DNA of 64,000 bases, taken from the NCBI GenBank assembly GCA_900556485.1, contig USOX01000002.1:62001-126000 (forward strand), in the 5' to 3' direction. The first letter of the stretch is position 1, and each line of letters begins with the position of its first letter. Positions 46,809 to 56,083 of this stretch are shown here, one piece after another. A model generated the notes under the pieces. It worked only from the letters and a program-made list of their open reading frames with translations, was not told the origin of the DNA and made no database searches. The translations under genes and the position numbers were made by a program. This DNA comes from an uncultured Dysgonomonas sp. (GTDB lineage Bacteria; Bacteroidota; Bacteroidia; Bacteroidales; Dysgonomonadaceae).

Positions 46809-47942
46809 TTAAACTTCTTTTACCCTTTCTATTACCTGATTAATATCCTCATCAGATAGCTCATAGTAAAATGGCAGACGAATTAAGGTATCTGCATATC
46901 GTTCACATTCCTGAAGTACTCGCCCATCATGTTTATCTTTATAAAAAGGGCTTAAATGTAAACTTAGATAATGAAAGACACTAAGGATATCATTCGATTT
47001 CAGATGATTTATTATATTGGTTCTCTGTTGCAGATCCTTACATACCATATAAAACATATGTGCATTATTAGTTGAGTAATCAGTAATAACAGGCAAACCA
47101 ATACTATTCTTTTTTGCAAAGTCTGATAGTCCCTGGTAATATAAACTCCATATTTTCTTTCTTTTTGCTTGTATATCATCCAAGTTCTCCAACTGTGCCC
47201 ATAAAAATGCAGCAATAATTTCGGAAGGGAGGAAAGAACTACCAACATCGACCCAACCATATTTGTCAATTTCTCCTCTAAAAAAGGCTGAACGATTTGT
47301 TCCTTTCTCCCATATAATTTCAGCTCTTTTTTCGAACTGCTTATCATTAACAACTAACATTCCACCTTCCCCTGATATTATATTTTTCGTTTCATGGAAA
47401 GAAAAAGCTGCTAAATGCCCAATTGATCCTAGTGCCCTTTTTGTTCCATCTTTTTCAATATAATAATTATCAATAGACTGAGCCGCATCCTCAATTACAT
47501 ATAATTTATATTTGTCTGCTAATTCCATTATTTTTCCCATATCGCAAGCTGAACCCGCATAATGTACAGGAACTATAGCTTTTGTTTTAGGAGTTATTAA
47601 TGCTTCTATTTTATCGGCATCAATATTGGGATTATCTACCATTGAATCAGCAAAAACGATTTTGGCTCCTCTTAGAACAAAGGCATTAGATGTACTCACA
47701 AATGTATAAGAGGGCATAATAATTTCATCCCCAGGCTGTGTATCAATTAATATAGCGGACATTTCCAAAGCATCGGTACATGATGTTGTAAGAAGACATC
47801 TGTTAAATCCGTAGCGCTCCTCAAAATAAGACTGACATTTTTTTGTAAATATACCATTACCTGATATTTTTCCAGAAAATACAGCTTGATACATATAGTG
47901 GGTTTCTTTACCTGTAAGATATGGTTTATTGAAAGGAATCAT
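46809..47942 (-). CDS. wecE: dTDP-4-amino-4,6-dideoxygalactose transaminase (WecE/RffA-like)
   Basis: A 377-residue DegT/DnrJ/EryC1/StrS aminotransferase. MIPFNKPYLTGKE at the start, PSYTFVSTSNAFVLRGA near 78-93, EDAAQSID near 151-158 and SFHETKNIISGEGGM with PLP-binding Lys186 match WecE closely in both sequence and length. It converts dTDP-4-keto-6-deoxyglucose to dTDP-4-amino-4,6-dideoxygalactose (dTDP-Fuc4N) using glutamate. The acetyltransferase gene lies 57 bases upstream. dTDP-glucose-forming genes (rmlA, rmlB) are outside the window. Confidence 0.92.
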   Translation of the reverse strand: MIPFNKPYLTGKETHYMYQAVFSGKISGNGIFTKKCQSYFEERYGFNRCLLTTSCTDALEMSAILIDTQPGDEIIMPSYTFVSTSNAFVLRGAKIVFADSMVDNPNIDADKIEALITPKTKAIVPVHYAGSACDMGKIMELADKYKLYVIEDAAQSIDNYYIEKDGTKRALGSIGHLAAFSFHETKNIISGEGGMLVVNDKQFEKRAEIIWEKGTNRSAFFRGEIDKYGWVDVGSSFLPSEIIAAFLWAQLENLDDIQAKRKKIWSLYYQGLSDFAKKNSIGLPVITDYSTNNAHMFYMVCKDLQQRTNIINHLKSNDILSVFHYLSLHLSPFYKDKHDGRVLQECERYADTLIRLPFYYELSDEDINQVIERVKEV

Positions 47943-47999
47943 AGTTTTGTTTTATCTTAAATTGAAAAGATTTTTATTCCTAGTGTTCTAAAACACAAT

Positions 48000-48707
48000 T
48001 TAAATCCAAAAATGATATATATTATTAATTGTTTTTTCCGACAGCTTACATTTCCTATAAAAATGACAAGCATTTTCATTTTTTAATTGAGTAACTACTT
48101 CTAATCTATCAATAGCTTCATCATTTAAATATTTCTTTACAGAAGATACTAATTGTTTTCCCAAGCCTAGCCCTTGTATATTATTATCCACTGCGATCAG
48201 ACCGATTTGTCCATACCCTTTTTCTTTCTTTACTGTAACAAATCCGACAATAGAACCATCTTTCCGACAGACAAATATTTTATCAGCTATTGTCCTATTT
48301 AGAGAATTATTTAACCATATTGTATAAAAATGCTCAAATTCTTCCTTAGTAAAATGCTGATCTAATCTGAAACGGGAATATTTGCCACTTAATAGAGTTA
48401 ACTCTATTAAGTTTTCATTAGCACTAGTATCTGTATATTCTTCTACTAAAGGTGATAACATATTCTCGTCCAATGTAGAACCAGAAAATATAACTTTCTG
48501 ATCTACTAATGTTCCATTATATTCCTCTAAAAGATTTTCGTTGATAAAAAAGTCATCTTTTCCGATGCAATATACTAAATCATACCCTTCTTGTCTTGCC
48601 GTATATAGTAAAGGAGATAGTATCTCATATTTAGATTCATTTGCCAGATTTATCCGACCTATTTTTCTTTTAAAAAAAGAGGAATCCCATTCTAGATATT
48701 CAAGCAT
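48000..48707 (-). CDS. GNAT N-acetyltransferase, WecD/RffC-like
   Basis: A 235-residue protein. LEYLEWDSSFFKRKIGRINL at 2-21 is the characteristic opening of TDP-fucosamine acetyltransferase WecD and relatives. Residues 135-235 are the GNAT domain, with VGFVTVKKEKGYGQIGLIAV and NIQGLGLGKQLV, the acetyl-CoA-binding Q-x-x-G-x-G-K loop. Next to wecE, it likely acetylates the 4-amino group of dTDP-Fuc4N to give dTDP-Fuc4NAc. Nine bases follow the glycosyltransferase gene. Confidence 0.85.
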   Translation of the reverse strand: MLEYLEWDSSFFKRKIGRINLANESKYEILSPLLYTARQEGYDLVYCIGKDDFFINENLLEEYNGTLVDQKVIFSGSTLDENMLSPLVEEYTDTSANENLIELTLLSGKYSRFRLDQHFTKEEFEHFYTIWLNNSLNRTIADKIFVCRKDGSIVGFVTVKKEKGYGQIGLIAVDNNIQGLGLGKQLVSSVKKYLNDEAIDRLEVVTQLKNENACHFYRKCKLSEKTINNIYHFWI

Positions 48708-48716
48708 TCTTTTTTA

Positions 48717-49637
48717 TTATAAATTTATTTTGTCTGAAATAATATATATAGGCCTATTTTTTACTCCTTCGAATGTACGACCAACATACAATCCTACTAT
48801 ACCTAGCGTTATAATAATAATACCTGAAAGAAACCAAATAGAAATAATTAAGCTAGTATATCCCATTACAGCTATTTCACCTAACAACCAAAGTATTAAT
48901 GTATATAATGCAGCCAAAATAGACAAAAAGGATATAAACACTCCTGTTTTAACAGCTAACCGAAGTGGTTTATCCGAATAAGCTAAAATTATACTTAAAG
49001 CAAGATTAAATAACTTTTTATAATTATAAGACGTTTTCCCTTCATATCGGGAACTATGTTCTACTGGTACTTTTGTATTTTTGAAGCCTACCCATTTAAT
49101 CATAGTAGGAAAACTCCTTATTGATTCTCTCATTGAATTAACAGCATCTATAACTTTTCTGTTATAAATTCCAAAATTAGCTATCGTTCGATCCTGCTTT
49201 GCTCCAGTTAAATACGAAAGTACTTTATAAAATAATGATGAGGTAATTTTTTTAATGAAAGTATCTTGTCTATCATGACGTTCTGCATAAACAATATCAT
49301 AACCCTCTAAAGCTTTCTTATATAATTTTTCTATCTCCTCAGGTTGATCTTGCAAATCACAATCCATAACAACAACCCAATCACCACTTACATGATCCAA
49401 ACCTGCAGTTATAGCATAGTGCTGCCCAAAGTTACGACTCAATTTTATTCCTATAACCTTCTTGTTATTTGCTGCGATTTGCTCTATTACAGCCCACGAA
49501 TTATCAGGTCCACAATCTTCTACCAAAATTATCTCATAATCTGAAGTAATCTTGGAGACAGATTTTTCTATTCGCTCAACTAATGTAGGGATTATTCTTT
49601 CTGCTCTATATACTGGACTAACTATTGATATTTTCAT
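48717..49637 (-). CDS. GT2 polyprenyl-phosphate glycosyltransferase (ArnC/GtrB-like)
   Basis: A 306-residue glycosyltransferase family 2 enzyme. ISIVSPVYRAERIIPTLVERIE at the start, VMDCDLQDQPEEIEKLY near 90-106 with the metal-binding DxD, and CKTRTI-type stretch GAKQDRTIANFGIYNRKV match DPM1/ArnC/GtrB proteins; two membrane segments occupy residues 230-290. It loads a nucleotide sugar onto undecaprenyl phosphate at the inner face. It is the first gene of the four-gene operon. The nucleotide sugar is probably the acetamido sugar made by the next two enzymes (inference). Confidence 0.9.
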   Translation of the reverse strand: MKISIVSPVYRAERIIPTLVERIEKSVSKITSDYEIILVEDCGPDNSWAVIEQIAANNKKVIGIKLSRNFGQHYAITAGLDHVSGDWVVVMDCDLQDQPEEIEKLYKKALEGYDIVYAERHDRQDTFIKKITSSLFYKVLSYLTGAKQDRTIANFGIYNRKVIDAVNSMRESIRSFPTMIKWVGFKNTKVPVEHSSRYEGKTSYNYKKLFNLALSIILAYSDKPLRLAVKTGVFISFLSILAALYTLILWLLGEIAVMGYTSLIISIWFLSGIIIITLGIVGLYVGRTFEGVKNRPIYIISDKINL

Positions 49638-49688
49638 CCAACCGTATTTATAGATTTTAGTTTTTGTAAAGTAATATATTTAAAGATA

Positions 49689-49696
49689 CAAAGTTA
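49689..49696 (-). promoter_or_regulatory. Candidate -7 box of the surface-sugar operon
   Basis: TAACTTTG on the minus strand, 51 bases before the ATG at 49637. No clear -33 TTG is seen at the right distance. Confidence 0.4.
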
Positions 49697-49708
49697 CCAT
49701 TTTATATT

Positions 49709-49755
49709 TAAAGAAGGAGAGAAGTTTTAATTAAAAAACTTCTCTCCTCCTTTAA
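49709..49755 (-). terminator. Hairpin terminator after the plug-less barrel gene
   Basis: A 19-pair near-perfect stem (GGAGAGAAGTTTT pairing with AAAACTTCTCTCC, extended by AAAG/CTTT) with a short AATTAA loop. It lies 26 bases after the stop at 49781 and separates this operon from the surface-sugar operon. Confidence 0.75.
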
Positions 49756-49780
49756 ATATAATTTGTTGTTAAAAGAGCTT

Positions 49781-51583
49781 CTAAAATTTAAAGTTTAGTC
49801 CCCCTAACACATTAAATCCTTGTAGTGGATAACCATACTGTAGTTCATACTTTTGAAATAAAATGTTATTAGCCCGAACATTCACTGACACCCAATCTGC
49901 AATCTGATATTCACCTTTTACGTTCAATTCATTTATATCCTTCATATTAACACTTTCTTGTTTGCTTTCAAAATCATTCATAAAGAATGTTTTTCGACCT
50001 CCAGCTAAAAGATAGTTAATAGAAAAGGTAAATCTATCAATCGGTTTTATATCTGCATTTAATTCAGCAGTAAACGTTGGACGTCCCCACGCTTTTTTCT
50101 CAGAAGGTATGACTAAAAAAGGATATGGATTATAAGAATCAACATATTTTACATTATAAAAATAGCCTACCATCCTTACAAAAAGATCTGTATATGGTAT
50201 CAAGTTTGTTTTAATTAAGCCCCCTATATGACCCGTTCCAACATTTGCATACAAAGGTGTCCCTAAATTTCCCCAAGCCTTCTTTTCACTTAGTCCGGAG
50301 TCATCATATGCACCATATCTATATAGATACAAATGGTCCTTATCAGTCTTCTTATATCCACCAAATATATCAAATTCAAAGCCTGTTATAGAACCGGATT
50401 TGAATCCGACCTTTGCATCATAAAGCGTTTTGGAATAATCGATACGTGCATCCAAATTAACATATCTGTTTTCATGAAGTATATCAAGAAAGGTATTATT
50501 ATTCACTCCTCCTGTCAATTCACCATAAAGAGTATTTTTTTCATCCAAATTAACCGAAGCTTTTAAATTAGGAGAGAATAATAACTTTGTCTTTACATCA
50601 AACATAGCACTGGCATTCACACCCAAATCTGCCTCCCAGTTACTTCCCTGAAATCGCACATAGGGTGTTCCTGTAATAGCTGTATAACCATGGTAAGCAT
50701 CCTCCAAATAGCCAGTATTACCACTAAAAGACTGATTCATCAACCATCCTTTAACTCCTACTGTTTTATCGCCATCTAAAGGAGTAGCAAAGTCAACATC
50801 TAAATCCAACTGTCCACCTTTTGGACCTTTACCTGGTACTTCTGTTGTATATTTACTTTTAAAATTCTGGTAATTTATCTTAGCCATATATTTCATATAC
50901 CCATCATTACTGTCGCTGGATTTAATACCTGCCCCAATACTGAATACATCTACATTCTGACGGGAATCTAAATCGAATGGATACACTACAGAGCTTACAC
51001 TAGGAATAAATGTGTTCCCATAATAATTATATGATGTATTATAAAAGCCTGCATTAAAAGAAAATATAGAAGGATCGAAAATATGCTGATATTTCAAATT
51101 AACTCTTGATGCTGAATATTTAGCCTTAACATCCTCCAATGTATATCCTTTTTGAAGGTAATCCACTGTTCCACTTGTAGAACTGTGAGTCCCAAACAAA
51201 TCTAACCTGTCTCTATCTTCATTTACAATACGGATACCCAAAGCTCCCTCCAGATTAGAATGACTACCTGTTGCCAGGTTAATATATCCAATCTTCTTAT
51301 CAAAAGCAACATCAGTTCTGATATCCTCCGGTTCCGCTCCACCTAACTGATTATTCTTTAAGGTTAAGCGAGGAGCTGTATTAATAAACTTAAAATCTCC
51401 ACTCTTTATCACAGGCGAATATATAGCCGGCTGTGTATTTATCTTCGATGCATCTTGTAATGTCGGATTATAATCTCGTTCCAACATCACCTGACGAATC
51501 AAGGTAGAATCTTTCTGGGCTGTAGCAGACAAACTGACAACCCCTAATACCATGATAAGGATATTTTTATATATTGTTTTCAT
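49781..51583 (-). CDS. Plug-less TonB-receptor-like beta-barrel protein
   Basis: A 600-residue protein with a signal peptide (SLSATAQ). No carboxypeptidase-like or plug domain is seen; after a short periplasmic stretch with LERDYNPTLQDASKINTQPAI, the sequence is a continuous series of amphipathic strands with aromatic girdles, ending ...FNVLGGLNFKF with terminal Phe, the outer-membrane insertion signal. Such barrels pair with the TPR protein encoded 29 bases upstream in many Bacteroidota. Role unknown; perhaps assembly or export of an envelope component. Confidence 0.75.
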   Translation of the reverse strand: MKTIYKNILIMVLGVVSLSATAQKDSTLIRQVMLERDYNPTLQDASKINTQPAIYSPVIKSGDFKFINTAPRLTLKNNQLGGAEPEDIRTDVAFDKKIGYINLATGSHSNLEGALGIRIVNEDRDRLDLFGTHSSTSGTVDYLQKGYTLEDVKAKYSASRVNLKYQHIFDPSIFSFNAGFYNTSYNYYGNTFIPSVSSVVYPFDLDSRQNVDVFSIGAGIKSSDSNDGYMKYMAKINYQNFKSKYTTEVPGKGPKGGQLDLDVDFATPLDGDKTVGVKGWLMNQSFSGNTGYLEDAYHGYTAITGTPYVRFQGSNWEADLGVNASAMFDVKTKLLFSPNLKASVNLDEKNTLYGELTGGVNNNTFLDILHENRYVNLDARIDYSKTLYDAKVGFKSGSITGFEFDIFGGYKKTDKDHLYLYRYGAYDDSGLSEKKAWGNLGTPLYANVGTGHIGGLIKTNLIPYTDLFVRMVGYFYNVKYVDSYNPYPFLVIPSEKKAWGRPTFTAELNADIKPIDRFTFSINYLLAGGRKTFFMNDFESKQESVNMKDINELNVKGEYQIADWVSVNVRANNILFQKYELQYGYPLQGFNVLGGLNFKF

Positions 51584-51612
51584 TGTTTCTCTTTTTTGTA
51601 TTTATTCTTACC

Positions 51613-54612
51613 TTATTTTAATGCATCCAAACGAGTTGCGATCATATCTTTCAAATCAGTTTCGCCACCTTTATAATTAGCCTGTAAACTTTCAAGATAT
51701 TGACGGGCTTGGAACTTATCTCCCTTTGCAGCATATACATCTGATAATACAACTACAGCACGAGCCATCCAATATTCATGAGAAGTTCCTTCTTTCATAA
51801 AGGCTTGTACCTGCTTCTCTGCTTTTTCATACTCTTTTGCATTCAAATAAATTTCAGCTAATAAATATTGAGACTCTGCTCCAAATACGGTTCTGGTATC
51901 TTTTGCTACCTCTTGTAAATCTTTTATTGCTTCTGTCGATTTTCCTAAATTTTTCAACGATTGCCCTCTGTAGAAACGAGCTTCACTTGCTACATTCGGA
52001 GAGACTTTCGATCCTTGCAATATCTTATTTGCAGCGGAAACCACATCATTATCTCTCTTCATCAAATAAGCACATCTCAACATTCCTAGCTGTGCTACAT
52101 CCCTATTTTCACTAGTTTGTGCAACTATATTGAGATGTTCGTATGCTGCATATGCGCCCTCATAATTCTTTTTATCGAATTCTATACCGGAAGCCAGAAT
52201 CAAAGCATTATCAAGATATTTAGGATTATTTGAATTAATTACTTCCTTAAAGTTAGTGAGAGCTCTATCAAAATCTTTTGCATCAAATGCCATGTTTCCT
52301 AAATAGAAATGCGCATCGCTAGCAAAAACTCCATTAGGATATGATTGCAAATATTTAGAGAAAGCAGCTTTGGACTGTTCTTTTTGCCCTTTCATATATA
52401 CATTTTCTGCGGCCTGATATGTAAGAGAGTCCTGGCGAGTCGCTGATAATATATTCCCTTTACCTAAAGAGTTTACATATGAAGCATATGCATTTATATC
52501 ATTAATATCTTTATACACACCTTCCAAGCTCTGAATAGATGTACGAGCTTCTTCTGTATTCGGATAATTTTCAATCACTTGTTTATATGCTGATATAGAC
52601 TTTTGTGATTGGTTTGTATTGAAATACAATTGACCTAATTGCACACCAGCCCTCTGAGCTAAGTTTGATTTTGGATAATCCTTCATTAGTTTCTCCAAAA
52701 CAGATATAGCCTCCGTCTCTTTATCCAGCATAACTAAAGCACGACTTTTCTCGTATAGAGCATCATCATAATATTGCGATTCCGGATATTTAGACATCAT
52801 ACTATTCAATGCGCTCACCTTTCCATTATAGTTTCGTTGAAGGCCTAATACAAAAGCCTTCTGAAATTCAGAATAATCTGCATTCGAAGGGTTTGTATTT
52901 ACAGCTTGCGAATAGTAAGTTTCGGCCTGAGAGAAATTACGATTATACAAATAGCAGTCTCCAATCCTATTCAATGCATCTGCATAGTTAGGCGATTGCC
53001 TATTTGTTTCTGCCGACACATATTTTCTAAAATCACTTAAAGCTTTGCTATAATCCTTCATCTGAAAATTAGCATATCCTAAATTATATAATGCTAATGG
53101 ATAATTTTTCTGAGAAGAAGATACTGCATTTATATAAGTTGTATAATCACTTATCGCCGCTGAATAATTACCTTTTCGATAAGAAGTTTCCCCTCTCCAG
53201 AAATAAGCTTCGTTACGAGCATTTGTATTATAGTTACCCATCGCTATTGCAGATGTAAATTCATTTGCTGCTGTATCATACTTTTCATTAATAAACTCTT
53301 GTACTCCTATCTGAAATAAAATCATCTGTTTAGCATCTAGAATTTGTCTTCCAGGTGATTTTATATTATTAATAGCAGCTAAAGCTGTTGTATAGTTTTT
53401 AGAAGAAAGTAAAGTTGTAGCCAAAGCATTATTTACATCATCTGTATATTTCGATGCCGGATATTCTGTAAGGAATCTTTGTGAGGCTGTTATAGCCTGT
53501 CCAAAAGCAGATACCCCATCTTTATTCATCAGAACAACATAATTGTATAAAGCTTCTTCACTTATACTTGCATCAAACTTAGCTCTTGATGCTGCATCAA
53601 AAGCCATGATAGAATTTGCATTATCATTTATTTTCAGATAACACTGCCCCAACAGCATATATCCTGCCTGTCCTAACAAATCAGTAGATGCTGCCACATT
53701 CTTCAATGCATCGATAGCCTTTGAGTATTCTCCTGTCTGATAATGAGCATCGGCTAGTTGATACATATCTTCACGGAACGGGGTTCCTGTATTAGACTGA
53801 ACATATTTCTCATAACTAGAAATAGAGTTTCGTATATCACCTAATCGATAGTAACTGCTTCCCACTAAACGATAAACCTCTGCCACATTCTTGCTTTTAG
53901 GATACGATGATATATAATTTTGTCCTTCCGTTATAGTTTCATTCAATTCTCCTTGAAGAAAAGCTGTTTGAACTAAAAAGAATGTTGCACTTTCTTTATA
54001 TTCTCCTTTATTTTTCAGTTTCCTAAATATAGGTATAGCTTGCTCGTATTCTCCATCCTGGAAGTTCGCATATGCGAGATAATATGATGCAGGCTCTGCA
54101 TATTTGTTGCTATTACGAGTCAACAAACCGAATAGACGTTTAGCCTCAGCTCTATTACCTGACTGTAAGTTGGCATAAGCAGTCCTATAACTATAATCTT
54201 CTTGCTCACCTACCTGCAAGTAATCAACATCAGACTGGGACAGCCAATAAAGAGCTTTCTGCCAGTCTTTTTCCTGAAAATGGATTGTACCTATAAAAAA
54301 GCATAATTGATTACGATGGTATGTTGATGGATACTTTTCCAAGTAATCTTTCAACATATTCTCAACATTTGCTCTCCCCTGATAAAAGAAAGAACTGACT
54401 ATCATATAATCAGCTTCCTGCAGGAGTTTATGATCTCTTGTTTGACCCCTAAACTCTTCTAATGTATTGATACACCCGACATAATTGTTATCTAAAAACA
54501 TCTCTTTACCTTGCGTAAAAAGCCTGTCAGGATATTCTGTATATACAGATTTTTGTGCATATGAGAACTGGATACAGCATACGAATCCCAAAGCTACGAG
54601 CAGTTTTTTCAT
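51613..54612 (-). CDS. Large secreted tetratricopeptide-repeat protein
   Basis: A 999-residue protein with signal peptide (IQFSYAQK) and TPR units over almost its whole length, for example YRLGDIRNSISSYEKYVQ, YRKGNYSAAISDYTTYINA and FNTNQSQKSISAYKQVIENYPN. It looks like a periplasmic or outer-membrane-attached scaffold, similar to the BamD/YfgL-style or CpoB-type repeat proteins but much longer. It overlaps the NUDIX gene by four bases (ATGA) and is followed by the barrel gene. It probably binds the barrel or an envelope complex (inference). Confidence 0.85.
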   Translation of the reverse strand: MKKLLVALGFVCCIQFSYAQKSVYTEYPDRLFTQGKEMFLDNNYVGCINTLEEFRGQTRDHKLLQEADYMIVSSFFYQGRANVENMLKDYLEKYPSTYHRNQLCFFIGTIHFQEKDWQKALYWLSQSDVDYLQVGEQEDYSYRTAYANLQSGNRAEAKRLFGLLTRNSNKYAEPASYYLAYANFQDGEYEQAIPIFRKLKNKGEYKESATFFLVQTAFLQGELNETITEGQNYISSYPKSKNVAEVYRLVGSSYYRLGDIRNSISSYEKYVQSNTGTPFREDMYQLADAHYQTGEYSKAIDALKNVAASTDLLGQAGYMLLGQCYLKINDNANSIMAFDAASRAKFDASISEEALYNYVVLMNKDGVSAFGQAITASQRFLTEYPASKYTDDVNNALATTLLSSKNYTTALAAINNIKSPGRQILDAKQMILFQIGVQEFINEKYDTAANEFTSAIAMGNYNTNARNEAYFWRGETSYRKGNYSAAISDYTTYINAVSSSQKNYPLALYNLGYANFQMKDYSKALSDFRKYVSAETNRQSPNYADALNRIGDCYLYNRNFSQAETYYSQAVNTNPSNADYSEFQKAFVLGLQRNYNGKVSALNSMMSKYPESQYYDDALYEKSRALVMLDKETEAISVLEKLMKDYPKSNLAQRAGVQLGQLYFNTNQSQKSISAYKQVIENYPNTEEARTSIQSLEGVYKDINDINAYASYVNSLGKGNILSATRQDSLTYQAAENVYMKGQKEQSKAAFSKYLQSYPNGVFASDAHFYLGNMAFDAKDFDRALTNFKEVINSNNPKYLDNALILASGIEFDKKNYEGAYAAYEHLNIVAQTSENRDVAQLGMLRCAYLMKRDNDVVSAANKILQGSKVSPNVASEARFYRGQSLKNLGKSTEAIKDLQEVAKDTRTVFGAESQYLLAEIYLNAKEYEKAEKQVQAFMKEGTSHEYWMARAVVVLSDVYAAKGDKFQARQYLESLQANYKGGETDLKDMIATRLDALK

Positions 54613-55136
54613 ATTTCCATTTTTTGAATTTTCTTTATCACTTCTTTTATAGACAATAACCCAAAAAGAGCAGGGTCTAAATCCTGCACTTTTATAAATT
54701 GTAAATTAGCCACATCATCTTCTGCTCTTAAGTTTTGTATATTCTTCACCTTACACAAATAAACTAAATCGAGCGTATGTACCTCAAAACCCGAATAGAC
54801 ATATATATTAGGTATCGAAAAGAGATACTTAACTTCTTCTACATCGAGATATGTTTCTTCTTTTACTTCACGTATAACAGCTTCTTCACCTGTTTCGTTC
54901 AAATCGACGAAGCCTCCAGGTAAATCTAATGTGCCTTTTACCGGCTCGTGAGCACGGGTAGCCACTAGTAATTCTCTATTATTATTTAGGATTAATGCAA
55001 CAGTTGAAGAACAGGAATTAAAATAGTATATAAATCCACAGTCCTCACATTTTTTCGATTTAAAATTATTTTCAACGAAGCGATCCGAGCCACATTTTGG
55101 GCAATACTTAAACTGGGACAAAGGGTGTATTGTCAT
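54609..55136 (-). CDS. NUDIX hydrolase with zinc ribbon
   Basis: A 175-residue protein. A zinc ribbon at 12-33 (Cys12, Cys15, Cys30, Cys33) precedes the Nudix fold; the box GGFVDLNETGEEAVIREV plus KEET near 74-95 matches Gx5Ex7REUxEExGU with one change at the end. The layout resembles NADH pyrophosphatase-like and the FAD/nucleotide-cleaving NUDIX proteins of Bacteroidota. It hydrolyses a nucleoside diphosphate derivative; substrate not defined. It shares the DUF3109 transcript (51-base gap). Confidence 0.88.
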   Translation of the reverse strand: MTIHPLSQFKYCPKCGSDRFVENNFKSKKCEDCGFIYYFNSCSSTVALILNNNRELLVATRAHEPVKGTLDLPGGFVDLNETGEEAVIREVKEETYLDVEEVKYLFSIPNIYVYSGFEVHTLDLVYLCKVKNIQNLRAEDDVANLQFIKVQDLDPALFGLLSIKEVIKKIQKMEI

Positions 55137-55187
55137 ATTTGTCTATTTTATCATAAAATATAGAATAATAACGCCTTTCGTTAATAT

Positions 55188-55769
55188 TTAATCGTTTTCC
55201 GATTTATTATATTCATTTGCAATCAGAGAGAGTTCCTCATACCACTCATTTCCAAATCGCCTGACAAGGGGTTCTTTCAAAAACTGATAGATTTTAAGAC
55301 CTTCTTTTTTACCTAATACTACTGCAGCTTTACATACTCGCCAACGATGATAATTGACAGCCGTAAATTCTCTGTACCGCTGTAACCTGATAGGATATAA
55401 ATGACATGATATCGGTTTATAAAAATTGACCCTACCTTCTCTGTAAGCTTTTTCTATAGCACACTTACAAATTCCTTTTTCGTCGTAATAGGTAAAGACG
55501 CAATCTTTACCTCCAACAATAGATGTTACCATCTCCCCATCTGTGTCTTTGTAAGCTACGCCTTGCTGATTTATCACAGCCTGCGCCTGAGGAGACAAAT
55601 CATTCCAAACTTGTGGTAGTATATCTTCTATTATTTTGACTTCCTCGTCTTCGAGAGGAGCTCCGGAGTCTCCCTCTACACAACATTCACCTTTACAAAC
55701 TGATAAATCGCATAAAAAACTCTCTTCGATTATATCTGAGGCGACTATCGTATCTTTTATCTGAAACAT
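55188..55769 (-). CDS. DUF3109 family cysteine-rich protein
   Basis: A 193-residue protein with many conserved cysteines: Cys20, Cys25, Cys29 and Cys30 in CDLSVCKGECC, then GGKDCVF, ICKCAIEKAYREG and ISCHLYPIRL. DUF3109 (YkgJ-related) proteins are predicted to bind a metal or iron-sulphur cluster; no reaction is established. It is the first gene of an operon with the NUDIX, TPR and barrel genes and has a consensus promoter at 55801-55831. Confidence 0.9.
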   Translation of the reverse strand: MFQIKDTIVASDIIEESFLCDLSVCKGECCVEGDSGAPLEDEEVKIIEDILPQVWNDLSPQAQAVINQQGVAYKDTDGEMVTSIVGGKDCVFTYYDEKGICKCAIEKAYREGRVNFYKPISCHLYPIRLQRYREFTAVNYHRWRVCKAAVVLGKKEGLKIYQFLKEPLVRRFGNEWYEELSLIANEYNKSEND

Positions 55770-55800
55770 TACTGTTATTTGCAGTTTAAATTATTCAGCA

Positions 55801-55831
55801 CAAATATAGGGGTTTTTATGTCTGTTGGCAA
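55801..55831 (-). promoter_or_regulatory. Promoter of the DUF3109-NUDIX-TPR-barrel operon
   Basis: On the minus strand TTG (55829-55831), 20 bases, then TATATTTG (55801-55808), a full match to the Bacteroidota consensus. Confidence 0.75.
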
Positions 55832-55901
55832 TTCTAAATACTTCCTATTAGAGAAAAGTTATTATGGTTTTAACACTATTTGATTAAAATATCAAATCTA
55901 T

Positions 55902-55932
55902 TTGTCCAATGTTATATTTTCTTTTATTTTTG
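55902..55932 (+). promoter_or_regulatory. Promoter of the tRNA-Arg gene
   Basis: TTG (55902-55904), a 20-base spacer and TATTTTTG (55925-55932) match the consensus. The tRNA begins 27 bases later. Confidence 0.75.
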
Positions 55933-55958
55933 TACCCTGTTTGATGGAATACAAACAT

Positions 55959-56030
55959 GGCGCAGTAGTTCAATGGATAGAATAGAAGTTTCCTAAACTT
56001 TAGATTCGGGTTCGATTCCCGGCTGTGCTA
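55959..56030 (+). tRNA. tRNA-Arg (anticodon CCU)
   Basis: The sequence folds as a complete cloverleaf. Acceptor GGCGCAG pairs with CTGTGCT (with G-U pairs at 1-72 and 4-69), the D arm is GTTC/GAAT, the anticodon stem GAAGT/ACTTT holds the loop TTCCTAA with CCU in positions 34-36, and TCGGG/CCCGG encloses the T loop TTCGATT. The discriminator is A and CCA is not encoded. It reads AGG arginine codons. Confidence 0.93.
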
Positions 56031-56034
56031 CAAA

Positions 56035-56065
56035 GAAAAACCCACTTTTAAAGTGGGTTTTTCTT
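56035..56065 (+). terminator. Terminator after tRNA-Arg
   Basis: AAAACCCACTTT pairs with AAAGTGGGTTTT, then TTCTTTATT. It starts four bases after the tRNA and also serves the convergent TPR gene. Confidence 0.85.
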
Positions 56066-56083
56066 TATTATGAGGAATTCCTT

